A stretch of DNA of 64,000 nt. Origin: an uncultured Acidobacteriota bacterium. GTDB lineage: Bacteria; Acidobacteriota; CAIWXX01. Numbering within the stretch: the stretch's first letter is position 1; each line of letters starts with the position of its first letter. The notes beneath the pieces were generated by a model. It was not told the origin of the DNA and searched no databases. It was given only the letters and a program-made list of their open reading frames with translations. Of the stretch, positions 8,127-17,560 are shown piece by piece. Both the position numbers and the translations under genes were made by a program. Location of the stretch: positions 17,618 through 81,617 of the forward strand of contig CAIWXX010000183.1 of assembly GCA_903916735.1 (NCBI GenBank). Direction: 5' to 3'.

Positions 8127-10727
8127 CTAGAGTGGGGTCGAAGAGCCTTTGCGGGCTGTCTTTTCTCTCTGTATCTCCGCAGCGATATCCGGAAAAGTGT
8201 GCGTCATGCATTCCGGACAAATCCCATGGCTGAAATCAGCTTCTGAGTGTTCCTGGACGTAGCTTTCGAGCCGGCTCCAGTAGCCCTTGTCATCGCGGAC
8301 TTTGCCGCACCAGGCGCAGATCGGAAGAAGTCCGCTCAAGACCCTGATCTTGGCGAGAGCCGCATCCACATGAGCGCGCAGCTCCATTTCATGAGCCCGG
8401 AGATGACTAATGCGCATTCTCTGGCTGATGAGGATGAGGAGAATCAGGCCGGTGATCCACAGTGCGTGAAACCAGAGGGTCTTGTAAAAATAAGATCGCT
8501 GAAGCACCTCTGTTGTGGCGCCGATATGATTCCAGACACCGTCATGATTGCATGCGATCACATGGAAGCGATATCGGCCTGGCGGTACGTTCGTATAATA
8601 GGCCGTCCGCTGGGTTCCGGCGTCGACCCAGGAAGGGTCGAATCCTTCGAGCATGTATTTAAAATGGATCTTCTCGGGCGCGAGATAGTTCAACCCGACA
8701 TAACGGAATTCAATCCGGTGGCGCCCTGGAGGCAGTTCAAGATTGGTAATCTTAGCGACAGGATCGCCATCAACCTGGATTTGCTCGATGAGAATCGACG
8801 GAGCGGCACTCTTGGCTCGAGTCACATCAGTCGGGTCAACCCTCACGGCGCCCATAATCGTCGAGAACCACAACTTCCCGGTCCGGCTCCTGATGGCGGC
8901 CGGCTGCCGTCCGCCGTTGCATTCGGCGCTTTTCATCCCATCGGCCTTGCCATAGGAAGAGCAGGTGATTGAGGCTTTTTTCCCGCTGACATAGTCGGCC
9001 AGATCGGCCTCGGCCGTGCGAAAAATGCCCCTATTGCAGCTCATCCAGTAACTTCCGTGCCCATCATCGAGAATCACAAAGACCGATTCATTAAATAGCC
9101 CCTCGCGCACAGAGCAGTTGGTGAACCGGCCCTCTTTGAAATAACTGAGGCCGCCTCCAACGGTGCCGATCCACATGCCGCCGCGCGCGTCTTCATGGAA
9201 GCACCCGACAACATTGCTTGAGAGGCCGTCCTTCATCGAATAGGCTTCGACCCGATTGTGACGAAAGATGTTAAATCCACCGCCCGATGTACCAATCCAG
9301 ATGGCTCCTTCATGGTCTTCGATGGCGGCGATGATGTATGGATTGCAGAGTCCGTTGTGAGTCGTATAGAGGGTCGTATTGAGGCCCTGCACATGTGCGA
9401 GCCCCTCACCATAAATTCCAATCCAGAGGCTGCCATCACTGGCTGCGAGAAGCGAGTGCGCCATAAAATTTTCAGGCCGGCCCGGAAGGGAGTAGGGAGC
9501 AATCTTACCCTCGCGCATTCTATCGACTCCGATACGCGTGCCGATCCACAATGTCCCCTGAGGATCTTCTGAGAGTGACATGATCGAGTCGCTGGAGAGC
9601 CCGTTCTTCTGTGTGTAATTGGAAAACTGCTTTCCATCATATTGGCTCAGCCCGGCGTTGGTCCCGAACCAAATGCGCCCATGGCGGTCTTCAAGGATCG
9701 AGACAACCAGGTTGTTGGCGAGGCCATCATGTGCCGTAAAGGTGCGGAATTTGGCATCCGTAAACTGGCACACTCCACCTTCATCCGTCCCGATCCAGAG
9801 GTTGCGTTCCCGATCTTCGAGCAACGATGTTACGATTTCGTTGGAGAGGCCGTCGCGGGGCGAGAAGGTCGCAAAAGAACCGTTGGCGAATCGGGATAAG
9901 CCAAGATTAGTCCCGATCCAGAGGCTGCCCTCGCAATCGCGACACAGGCTCTTCACTGATTCGCCCAGCAGGCCATCTTCCGGGCCATATGTTCGGAAGG
10001 AGTTGGCGGTCATATGCACGAGGCCGCGGAGGGTGCCGATCCATATGCCGCCGAGCCCGTCATCGCAGAGGGCCGCAACCGATGACATTGAGGGTCGCTG
10101 TGGGAGCCGTTGTCGATGGAATCGCCCATCACGGTATGTGAGGACGTCTCCGCCGGAGGTTCCGATCCAGAGGCTTCCGGATTGATCGGGGAAGAGCGCG
10201 GTGACAGGGGCCGGAATCCCATCCTTTGCTGAAAAGATCGTCAGAGCGCCGTTTTGATATTGCGTGAGTGATCCCTCGTTGGTTGCGATCCATATTGATC
10301 CATGAAGGTCCTCGACGAGCGCCGTGATACAGTCGGCAGGGAGCCCGTTGGCCGTTGTCAACATGGTCGTCCGGCCTTCTTTTTGAAGCGCGATGCCGCC
10401 TCGCGTGCCGATCCAGAGAGTCCTTTGGCGATCTTCCAACAAGGATGTAACGAAATTATGCGGGATGGGTGGCTGCGTCCCCCTGTCGAAAACCGTACAT
10501 GAAACGCCGTCGAACCGAACGAGCCCCTCTTCGGTGGCAAACCATAAATATCCGTCGTGGGTTTGGACAATCGCGTCGACAGAGTTCTGAGGCAGGCCGT
10601 CTTTGTCCTGCCAATTGCGAAGGCAGTACTGAGTCAACGGTGTCCGAGGATCCAGCGCGTACGCGATCGATGCACTTATGCAAATGATTGCCATCAGACG
10701 CGCGGATATTCCGCACGAGATTTGCAT
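8127..10727 (-). CDS. Two-component-regulator propeller/Y_Y_Y membrane protein with C-terminal Cys module
   Basis: An 866-residue protein with an N-terminal signal sequence. About a dozen Reg_prop repeats follow (patterns such as LWIGTRGG, IWIGTSGGG, DGLSS) and build periplasmic beta-propellers, as in hybrid two-component sensors. A Y_Y_Y domain precedes one membrane segment (TGLILLILIS). Instead of the expected histidine kinase or GGDEF output there is a short coiled coil and a Cys-rich module of about 42 residues (8208-8333): LLPICAWCGKVR, a linker, then SHGICPEC. The four cysteines suggest zinc binding. The start is ATG 10727 with GAGG six bases upstream; a TTG lies one codon earlier. It is convergent with the dehydrogenase gene. 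Confidence 0.85.
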   Translation of the reverse strand: MQISCGISARLMAIICISASIAYALDPRTPLTQYCLRNWQDKDGLPQNSVDAIVQTHDGYLWFATEEGLVRFDGVSCTVFDRGTQPPIPHNFVTSLLEDRQRTLWIGTRGGIALQKEGRTTMLTTANGLPADCITALVEDLHGSIWIATNEGSLTQYQNGALTIFSAKDGIPAPVTALFPDQSGSLWIGTSGGDVLTYRDGRFHRQRLPQRPSMSSVAALCDDGLGGIWIGTLRGLVHMTANSFRTYGPEDGLLGESVKSLCRDCEGSLWIGTNLGLSRFANGSFATFSPRDGLSNEIVTSLLEDRERNLWIGTDEGGVCQFTDAKFRTFTAHDGLANNLVVSILEDRHGRIWFGTNAGLSQYDGKQFSNYTQKNGLSSDSIMSLSEDPQGTLWIGTRIGVDRMREGKIAPYSLPGRPENFMAHSLLAASDGSLWIGIYGEGLAHVQGLNTTLYTTHNGLCNPYIIAAIEDHEGAIWIGTSGGGFNIFRHNRVEAYSMKDGLSSNVVGCFHEDARGGMWIGTVGGGLSYFKEGRFTNCSVREGLFNESVFVILDDGHGSYWMSCNRGIFRTAEADLADYVSGKKASITCSSYGKADGMKSAECNGGRQPAAIRSRTGKLWFSTIMGAVRVDPTDVTRAKSAAPSILIEQIQVDGDPVAKITNLELPPGRHRIEFRYVGLNYLAPEKIHFKYMLEGFDPSWVDAGTQRTAYYTNVPPGRYRFHVIACNHDGVWNHIGATTEVLQRSYFYKTLWFHALWITGLILLILISQRMRISHLRAHEMELRAHVDAALAKIRVLSGLLPICAWCGKVRDDKGYWSRLESYVQEHSEADFSHGICPECMTHTFPDIAAEIQREKTARKGSSTPL

Positions 10728-10747
10728 CAACTGCCTCTTGGCGAATG

Positions 10748-10776
10748 AGTTTATCCTGGTGGGATGCCAAGGTCAA
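10748..10776 (-). promoter_or_regulatory. Promoter of the propeller protein gene
   Basis: Minus-strand TTGACC (10776-10771), a 17-base spacer and TAAACT (10753-10748). The predicted leader is about 13-15 bases and contains the AAGAGG ribosome site, so this promoter is of the leadered kind. Confidence 0.5.
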
Positions 10777-10923
10777 ACCGGCGATTTTATTGGGGAATCG
10801 GCGAGCCCCTCAGCCCTAGCCCCTTTCTCTATCCAACACGGATCTACCGCGATTCAGGATCTCACGATTTGAAGGATTTTCGAGACGATATATGATGATC
10901 ATGAAATAGAATGGGCAGTCACA

Positions 10924-12309
10924 ATGATGAGATTAATTGAACCCAAACGCCGACCACCCCTTGACCCGGACTTTAGACCAGCCTCCTTGACAAATCGCTA
11001 TTTTCGAAGAAGCGTGGCGGATTCAGGCTGCGGGACGCCGCTTGTGATTGCAATCGAACGTTCCGGCGGCACGATTTCACGATATGAGACAAGCGTTTTC
11101 CCGAAACAGCATCCACAAGCCGGCGCCAACCTCCTGTATGCCGAGCGCATCTTCAAGTTTCTGCTCTGGCAGCGAGGAGGCTGGAAAGTATGGATTGGAG
11201 GGCCGAGGAGCATCGGGGACTATATCAAGAAGTGCTATTCACCCGGAGGCGTTCGCGAATTCGATTACCATTTCATGGGCCGGGATGTTTACGAACGCCC
11301 GTTCACGGTGGTTTCGTGCGAGCCGTTCGAGGTTCCGGCTGAAAAGGAAAAGGGGCAATTGCTGGGGCGGCATCTGAACGGGTGTCGCATCGGATTCGAC
11401 TTGGGAGCATCCGATCGTAAAGTCTCGGCGGTCATTGATGGACAGCCGGTTTATAGCGAAGAGGTCGAGTGGCAGCCGCGAATACAGAGCGATCCCGAAT
11501 ACCACTATCGCGAGATCATGACGGCATTGAAAAATGCTGCTTCGAAAATGCCTCATGTCGATGCCATCGGCGGCAGTGCCGCGGGAATTTATATTGATAA
11601 CACGGTCCGCGTCGCATCCTTATTCCGCGGAATACCCAAAGATCGCTATGACAGGATCAGGAACCTTTTCCTGCGGATCCGAGCTGAGATAGGAGTGCCT
11701 CTAGAAATCCTGAACGATGGCGATGTCACGGCGCTGGCCGGATCCATGTCGCTGCAAGACAACGGTGTCCTGGGCATCGCATTAGGCTCCAGCGAGGCCG
11801 CCGGCTATGTCACAATGGACGGTTGCATTCCGGGCTGGCTCAGCGAGCTGGCATTCGCTCCCGTGGATTATCATCCCCATGCGCCGGTGGACGAATGGTC
11901 CGGAGATCGCGGGTGCGGCGCACTGTATTTTTCGCAACAATGTGTATTTCGCCTCGCGCCTAAAGCCGGGGTTTCAATCCCGGCCAATTTCACCGATGCC
12001 GAAAAACTCAAGTTCGTTCAGGAAAAACTGGAAGCAGGAGATGAGCAAGCAGCGCAGATTTGGCGGAGCATGGGGATCTACATGGGATATGCCATCGCAC
12101 ATTATGCTGATTTTTACGACGTCAAGCATGTCCTCCTGTTGGGGCGTTGTACATCGGGCAGCGGCGGCCGCCTGATTCTCGATGGCGCGAGTGATGTCAT
12201 CCAAGCCGAGTTTCCCGAACTGCATCAGATCAACGTCCAGTTGCCTGATGAAAAGAGCCGTCGCGTGGGGCAATCGATCGCAGCAGCAAGCTTGCCTGCG
12301 ATTGATTAA
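10924..12309 (+). CDS. ROK-family sugar-kinase-like protein with extra N-terminal region
   Basis: A 461-residue protein whose residues from about 155 onward have the ROK/actin-ATPase pattern: IGFDLGASDRKVSAVI (phosphate 1), GGSAAGIYIDN, the NDGDVTALAG block and a late LLGRCTSGSGG. The CxCGxxGC zinc motif of many ROK proteins is not visible. The first 150 residues have no counterpart in standard ROK proteins. The gene is followed 37 bases later by a PIG-L deacetylase, which suggests handling of an N-acetylated sugar. That pathway is inferred only from the pairing. Upstream there is a TAGAAT but no good -35. Confidence 0.75.
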   Translation: MMRLIEPKRRPPLDPDFRPASLTNRYFRRSVADSGCGTPLVIAIERSGGTISRYETSVFPKQHPQAGANLLYAERIFKFLLWQRGGWKVWIGGPRSIGDYIKKCYSPGGVREFDYHFMGRDVYERPFTVVSCEPFEVPAEKEKGQLLGRHLNGCRIGFDLGASDRKVSAVIDGQPVYSEEVEWQPRIQSDPEYHYREIMTALKNAASKMPHVDAIGGSAAGIYIDNTVRVASLFRGIPKDRYDRIRNLFLRIRAEIGVPLEILNDGDVTALAGSMSLQDNGVLGIALGSSEAAGYVTMDGCIPGWLSELAFAPVDYHPHAPVDEWSGDRGCGALYFSQQCVFRLAPKAGVSIPANFTDAEKLKFVQEKLEAGDEQAAQIWRSMGIYMGYAIAHYADFYDVKHVLLLGRCTSGSGGRLILDGASDVIQAEFPELHQINVQLPDEKSRRVGQSIAAASLPAID

Positions 12310-12346
12310 CATTCGTCAAAAACATGAACACAGGGAATTGAAGACG

Positions 12347-13195
12347 ATGAAATTTCATCTTGAGTCGGCCGAAATTCTTGTTCCGGATGGGATGCCCATC
12401 GCAAATGCCCTGGCGCGCACGACGCATTTGGCAGTCGGTGCGCATCAGGATGACATTGAAATTATGGCCCTTGACGGCATCCTGAAGTGCTATCAACGGA
12501 ATGATCAATGGTTCACTGGGGTTGTCATGACAAACGGCAGCGGATCGCCGAGAGCCGGTCTGTATCAGGATTACTCCGATGAGCAGATGCAGGCGATCCG
12601 GCGTCAAGAGCAGAAAAAGGCCGCCGTCATCGGAGACTACGCGGCACAGATTTTGCTGGACTATCCCAGCAAGGCCATCAAGGATCCGGCGAACATGGAC
12701 TCCGTCGACGACATCACGCTGATCGTGAAGGCGGCCCATCCAGAGATCGTATATACGCACAATTTGACCGATCGACACGAAACGCATATTGGAGTGGCGA
12801 TCAAGGTCATTGAAGCTTTACGACGGTTGCCCAAGGAGGATCGCCCTCGGAGTTTATACGGTTGCGAAGTTTGGCGGGACCTCGACTGGCTGGTCGATGC
12901 CGATAAGATTGCTTTCGATGTCTCGGCCCACGAAAACCTGCAATCGGCTCTCCTCGGTGTGTTCGATTCACAAATCAGCGGAGGCAAGCGGTACGATCTG
13001 GCCACCATGGGCCGTCGGCGTGCCAACGCGACCTATCATGCATCTCACGACACCGATACGGCTACAGGCCTGATCTTTGCGATGGATCTGACACCACTGA
13101 TCATTGACTCGACACGAAGCATCCAAGGCTTTGCGAAAAAGCTCATCAGCCGTTTCGATGAGGAGGTTTCCTCGCGCCTAGCGCCGTTCGTGTGA
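12347..13195 (+). CDS. PIG-L family deacetylase
   Basis: A 282-residue zinc-dependent N-deacetylase of the PIG-L/LmbE family. The metal-site motif AHQDDIE is at residues 32-38, and a second ligand cluster is HNLTDRHETH near the middle. The start at 12347 is chosen because the family fold begins here. Longer forms of the frame would read into the ROK gene, and those extra residues look random. It likely acts on the product or substrate of the ROK protein just upstream, for example an N-acetylhexosamine derivative. This is inference from adjacency. Confidence 0.85.
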   Translation: MKFHLESAEILVPDGMPIANALARTTHLAVGAHQDDIEIMALDGILKCYQRNDQWFTGVVMTNGSGSPRAGLYQDYSDEQMQAIRRQEQKKAAVIGDYAAQILLDYPSKAIKDPANMDSVDDITLIVKAAHPEIVYTHNLTDRHETHIGVAIKVIEALRRLPKEDRPRSLYGCEVWRDLDWLVDADKIAFDVSAHENLQSALLGVFDSQISGGKRYDLATMGRRRANATYHASHDTDTATGLIFAMDLTPLIIDSTRSIQGFAKKLISRFDEEVSSRLAPFV

Positions 13196-13313
13196 GAAGA
13201 ACGAGAGGCCGGGCGCACTCAGATCATGGCGGCTGCGCCCCCATGAAAGAACAAAGAGGATACCAACGACAATTCCGGCCACGCTTTCATGACGTCGACT
13301 CAGCGTGTGCTCG
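13196..13313. other. Convergent gap with a weak hairpin
   Basis: Between the PIG-L gene and rtcB there is an inverted pair GGGCGCA ... TGCGCCC (about 13212-13242) with a 16-base loop and no T tail. It could be a weak bidirectional terminator. Confidence 0.25.
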
Positions 13314-14765
13314 CTACCCCTTTACCACTACCATCGGCCGTAATCGGGCGACGCGGCGAGAGAGGCCGGCTTCGTGGCAGACGGTGACGACTTCATTGAC
13401 GTCCTTATAGGCGTCAGAGACTTCTTCCTTGAGGGTCGAGATTTCAGCGGATCGAACGATGATGCCTTGATCTTCCAGTTCACGGTAGATCGCGCGTCCC
13501 TTGCATGCCTTGATCGCGGCGCTACGACTCATCACCCGCCCCGCTCCATGGCACGTCGTTCCATAGCTCTCCGCCATGCTGCTTTCGACTCCGGCCAGCA
13601 CATAGGAACATCGGCCCATGTCGCCGGGTATGAGGGTCGGCTGCCCCACGGCGCGATACAATTCCGGTATATCGGGATGGCCGGGCGGGAAGGAACGAGT
13701 CGCACCTTTGCGATGGACTGCCAGCTTCATTCGCTTGCCATCGACAATGTGCTCTTCCCTCTTAACAATGTTATGAGCATGGTCGTAAATGAGCTCAATG
13801 GCGAGGGCATTTGGGCCGAGCGAAAGAGCCTGCTGGAAGGATTCCCGCACGAGGTGCATCAGGATTTGCCGGTTGGCCCAAGCATAGTTGGCCGCTGCGG
13901 CCATGGCGCCGAGATACTCCTTTCCTTCAGGGCTCGAAATCGGCACACACGCCAGCTGGCGATCGGGGACGCTGATTCCATAACGTTTCATGGCAGTTTC
14001 CATGCGCTGCAAAAAATCAGTGCAGACCTGATGCCCGAATCCGCGTGATCCGGAATGGATCATCACGGTGACCTGATCTTTGAAAAGCCCGAAAACGGCC
14101 GCCGCTTCCTCGTCAAATATCTCATCGACATATTGCACTTCCAGAAAATGATTGCCGGAGCCGAGTGTGCCAAGCTGATCCTTGCCGCGTTCATAGGCTT
14201 TGCTCGATGGAGAGTCGGGATCGGCCCAGGAGAGAGACCCGCCGGCTTCAGTAACAGCCAGATCTGCGCCCTCGCCCATCTCTCTTTCCACGGCGAAGCG
14301 TGACCCCATCCGACAGACTCGTCGCATGTCCTCCTTCGAGAGCCTCACGTTGCCTTTTGATCCGACTCCACTCGGCACAAACAGGAAAAGCACTTCGGCT
14401 AGCGACCTCTTGTGCGGTTCAATATCGGCTCTCGTGAGCGCCGTCCGGCAGAGCCTCACGCCGCAATTGATATCGAAGCCGACTCCGCCGGGCGAAACAA
14501 CCCCTGTCTCCCAATCGGTCGCCACGACGCCCCCGATCGGCAGCCCGTACCCAAAGTGCATATCCGGCATCGCATAGGCGGCACCGACGATCCCCGGCAG
14601 GCTTGCAGAATTGCAGACCTGTTCGAGTGATTGGTCTTCACGGATTTGGCTGAGTAATGCGGCGTTGGCAAAGATGATCGCGGGAACACGCATGAACGGC
14701 TTATAGGTCGCAGGAACTCGATGCTTGAACGGTGAAAGCTTTTCAAGCGGCACTCGATGTGTCAT
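13314..14765 (-). CDS. rtcB: RNA ligase RtcB
   Basis: A 483-residue 3'-phosphate RNA ligase that joins 2',3'-cyclic-phosphate or 3'-phosphate ends to 5'-OH ends using GTP and Mn(II). Family signatures are DMHFGYGLPIGGV, GGVGFDINCGVRL (metal cysteine), GSGNHFLEVQ, IHSGSRGFGHQ and CHGAGRVMSR, the last with the guanylylated-histidine block. The expected helper protein, archease, is encoded about 1.5 kb away at 16253-16672 on the same strand, separated by an oppositely oriented DHH phosphoesterase gene. No strong ribosome site lies at the usual distance; GGGAG is 12 bases from the ATG. Confidence 0.93.
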   Translation of the reverse strand: MTHRVPLEKLSPFKHRVPATYKPFMRVPAIIFANAALLSQIREDQSLEQVCNSASLPGIVGAAYAMPDMHFGYGLPIGGVVATDWETGVVSPGGVGFDINCGVRLCRTALTRADIEPHKRSLAEVLFLFVPSGVGSKGNVRLSKEDMRRVCRMGSRFAVEREMGEGADLAVTEAGGSLSWADPDSPSSKAYERGKDQLGTLGSGNHFLEVQYVDEIFDEEAAAVFGLFKDQVTVMIHSGSRGFGHQVCTDFLQRMETAMKRYGISVPDRQLACVPISSPEGKEYLGAMAAAANYAWANRQILMHLVRESFQQALSLGPNALAIELIYDHAHNIVKREEHIVDGKRMKLAVHRKGATRSFPPGHPDIPELYRAVGQPTLIPGDMGRCSYVLAGVESSMAESYGTTCHGAGRVMSRSAAIKACKGRAIYRELEDQGIIVRSAEISTLKEEVSDAYKDVNEVVTVCHEAGLSRRVARLRPMVVVKG

Positions 14766-15199
14766 CTATGAATTGATCTCCCTCGCTCCTATCACGCGTC
14801 CGAATGAAGCAGCCATTATCGATGCACAACCATTCTTCGGCACCCTATTAGATGTTACAGGTCTTGGCTCCCAGTTGCCAGTTCTCATGCCGTGCAAATG
14901 TGATCTGAGCAACGTGATCCATTTACATCGATGACCAGGACCTTTTTGATATCCGAGTTTCGTTGATGACGCAAGTGCCGACCTTCTCCGGACGCTCGAC
15001 AAGCTTTCTTATGGATCGTTGTTTTTGCAATTCATTTGACCATATGGCCGTGGGCATCTAAAATTTATCTCGTGAAGCTTCCCCAATCGGTGAGAACTCG
15101 CGGCACCGCCACCGTGGTGTCGGGTAGGGGAGATAACCATGGCGGCATTTCAAATTGTCACCGATATCATAAGCCCCTGTTTATCCGGGAGTAGAGATT
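14766..15199. other. 434-bp divergent gap, nothing recognised
   Basis: The space between divergent rtcB and the DHH gene has no convincing reading frame, tRNA or strong hairpin. It includes a low-complexity cagttgccagttctca-type stretch near 14872, of a kind also present at 40112-40150. Confidence 0.4.
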
Positions 15200-16111
15200 A
15201 TGGAAGAATCCGGTCGACGACTTGTGACTCGAGGCGATATGGATGGACTGACGAGCGCGGTTATCATATCGGCCAACGAGGGGTTCGAGAGGATCAAACT
15301 GATTCATCCGCAGGACATCACGAATGCAAAAGTGGAGATCCAGCCGCATGACATTCTCGTCAATGTTCCCTATCATCCGGGCTGCGCGCTTTGGTTTGAC
15401 CACCATCAGCACACGGCGACTTATGGGAAACCGCCGGCGACATACAAAGGCGCCTACGGACCTGCTCCCTCAGCAGCTCATCTCGTCTACGAGTATTATG
15501 GTGGGAAGGCCAAGATGCCTCAGTTTGAGGAATTGGTGCGACAAACCGATCGGATGGACTCGGCCGATCTCACCCCCAACGACGTACTCACTCCTGGGGG
15601 CTATATCGAGCTCGGGTTCACCATCGACAGCCGGACCGGGATCGGGGCGTTTGAGGATTACTTCCTGACTCTGGTGGATCTACTGGCCAAGGGTAGTCCA
15701 ATAGAGCATGTGCTGGAGCATCAGGCGGTCAAGAGACGCTGCCAAATGATGAAAGAGAACGACGCGGCATACCGGCGTGCGATCCAGGAGAACAGCCGCG
15801 TCGACAGCAACGTCGTGATCACGGATTTTCGTACGCTCGATCCGATTCCCATCGGCAATCGCTTCCTGGTCTACGCCCTCTTCCCCAATGTGAATGTCTC
15901 CTTGCGGTTGCATTGGGGTCCCAAGAAGTCCTTCGTAGTGACTGCTATCGGACATAACATCTTCAAGCGAGGATGCAAGACGGATGTGGGCGAGCTGGCG
16001 GCGCGTTTCGGTGGCGGGGGGCATCACGGGGCCGGCAGTGTCCCTCTGCCCGTTGAATGCGCCGACGAGAAGATTACGCAGATTATCGAGGAACTCAAGC
16101 GAAATGGCTGA
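15200..16111 (+). CDS. DHH family phosphoesterase (exopolyphosphatase-like)
   Basis: A 303-residue DHH/DHHA1 protein. It has the first-block variant TRGDMDGLTSA, the name-giving FDHHQ motif near residue 74, a DRMDSAD metal block and the C-terminal GGGGHHGAGS of DHHA1. Such proteins hydrolyse phosphodiester or phosphoanhydride bonds: NrnA-type oligonucleotides, cyclic dinucleotides or polyphosphate. The length suits a stand-alone enzyme. GGGAG lies eight bases before the ATG. It lies between rtcB and archease; a nuclease role in RNA turnover is as likely as polyphosphate hydrolysis. Confidence 0.85.
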   Translation: MEESGRRLVTRGDMDGLTSAVIISANEGFERIKLIHPQDITNAKVEIQPHDILVNVPYHPGCALWFDHHQHTATYGKPPATYKGAYGPAPSAAHLVYEYYGGKAKMPQFEELVRQTDRMDSADLTPNDVLTPGGYIELGFTIDSRTGIGAFEDYFLTLVDLLAKGSPIEHVLEHQAVKRRCQMMKENDAAYRRAIQENSRVDSNVVITDFRTLDPIPIGNRFLVYALFPNVNVSLRLHWGPKKSFVVTAIGHNIFKRGCKTDVGELAARFGGGGHHGAGSVPLPVECADEKITQIIEELKRNG

Positions 16112-16252
16112 GTGCACGATCTAAATGGAATAGTGGGGTGTCTTCCTTTTTCTGGAGCATGTTGTTGTGCTGGATGCCACGACGTGCCCCAGATTATCAA
16201 TAGGCTCGATTCCGTCGCTGTGACCGACTGATCTGTTACATGCCGATCGTCG

Positions 16253-16672
16253 TCAAATATCGAAAATCACCGAGGCGCAGTAGCCGTCCGGCAACCTCTT
16301 TATCTCGAGTCTGTGCAGCGTCACCGCCTTGATCTGACGACGGATATGAATCGCAGAAGAGTGGGTCCAGAGTAAGGTTGAAGAAATTCTTTGTTCTACA
16401 ACTGTAGTATTTTTAAATCCCGTGATGAACATCCCTCTGGCGTCGAAGAGAAAAAGCAGCTCGGAAAGCCAGGCATGAAGCAGCATGTCGATCGATCTTG
16501 CATGCACCGAGACACGGCGAGTCCGGACCGTTTCCAGCCGGCGAATCGGCCCCATGAGCGAAAACATGCCGATCGCGGCATTTTCAAAAAGCCGCGCGCG
16601 CGTGCGGCCTTGTGCATGCACTCCAATATCGGCCGTCGTGCCGAATATCCTGAACCCAGCTCGCCGCCGCAG
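16253..16672 (-). CDS. Archease (RtcB cofactor), probable CTG start
   Basis: The frame encodes 139 residues of archease, the protein that helps RtcB become guanylylated. The N-terminal block FGTTADIGV holds the metal-binding Asp, followed by LFENAAIGMFSLM, WLSELLFLFDARG and the C-terminal block LHRLEI ... VIFDI. The conserved TADIG lies upstream of the first GTG (16621), so the gene must start earlier. The frame is open back to the galU stop codon and contains no ATG, GTG or TTG there. CTG at 16670-16672 gives the normal family length and has AGAAGGG seven bases upstream, overlapping the galU stop. The gene is translationally close to galU. Confidence 0.88.
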   Translation of the reverse strand: MRRRAGFRIFGTTADIGVHAQGRTRARLFENAAIGMFSLMGPIRRLETVRTRRVSVHARSIDMLLHAWLSELLFLFDARGMFITGFKNTTVVEQRISSTLLWTHSSAIHIRRQIKAVTLHRLEIKRLPDGYCASVIFDI

Positions 16673-16684
16673 GTGATGGCCCTT

Positions 16685-17560
16685 CTACTGGTAGATCGAC
16701 AGGTCCAGAGTCGACAAATATTTCTTGAATGCCGGGCCGAGGTCCTGATTTTTTAAGGCAAATTCGACTGTTGCTTTAAGGAAACCGAGTTTGTCACCGG
16801 CATCGAACCGCTTCCCTTCGAATTGATACCCATAGACTCCGGGTTCCCGGAGAAGCTGCTTGAGGCCATTCGTGAGTTGAATTTCGCCGTTGATGTCCGG
16901 CTGAGTCTTTTCGAGAATATCGAAAATGGCCGGTGGCAGAATATACCGGCCGATGATGGCGAGGTTCGATGGGGCGCTCGCAGCCGATGGCTTTTCAACC
17001 ATATCGTCGATATGATGAAGTCTGCCGTCACTCGAATTGACCTTGACGATCCCATAGCTCGATACATCCCGGTGCTCGACCTCCTGAATCGCCAGCACGG
17101 CTCCGTGGCAGCGGTCATAGGCATCCATCATCTGCTTCATGCACGGCACAGCCGAATCGATGATGTCATCACCCAGGAAGACGGCGAAGGGTTCATCGCC
17201 GATGAGATGCCGGACTTGCAGGATGGCGTGTCCCAGCCCGAGCGCCTCCTTCTGGCGGACATAACAGACATCGATCATGTCGCTGATCGCGCGTACCTTC
17301 GACAGCATCTGCGTCTTGCCGCGCTTTTCGAGAGTTTTTTCGAGCTCATAGCTGACGTCGAAGTGGTCCTCGATCGCGTTCTTCCCGCGCCCGGTCACGA
17401 TGATGATATGTGGAATGTCCGAGGCCACGGCCTCTTCGACAACATATTGAATAAGGGGCTTATCGACGAGGGCCAGCATCTCTTTGGGCAGAGCCTTTGT
17501 GGCGGGCAGGAATCGAGTGCCGAGTCCGGCGGCAGGGAAAACCGCTTTTTTGATTTTCAT
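16685..17560 (-). CDS. galU: UTP-glucose-1-phosphate uridylyltransferase
   Basis: A 291-residue enzyme that makes UDP-glucose from UTP and glucose-1-phosphate. It has the nucleotidyltransferase signature [19 protein letters not shown] at the N-terminus, the [13 protein letters not shown] block, GLGHAIL and the FLGDDI metal motif. Full length for bacterial GalU. Its ATG overlaps the serS stop in an ATGA arrangement (17557-17560), and archease follows 12 bases after its stop. It should feed the nucleotide-sugar and envelope genes found elsewhere in the window. Confidence 0.95.
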   Translation of the reverse strand: MKIKKAVFPAAGLGTRFLPATKALPKEMLALVDKPLIQYVVEEAVASDIPHIIIVTGRGKNAIEDHFDVSYELEKTLEKRGKTQMLSKVRAISDMIDVCYVRQKEALGLGHAILQVRHLIGDEPFAVFLGDDIIDSAVPCMKQMMDAYDRCHGAVLAIQEVEHRDVSSYGIVKVNSSDGRLHHIDDMVEKPSAASAPSNLAIIGRYILPPAIFDILEKTQPDINGEIQLTNGLKQLLREPGVYGYQFEGKRFDAGDKLGFLKATVEFALKNQDLGPAFKKYLSTLDLSIYQ

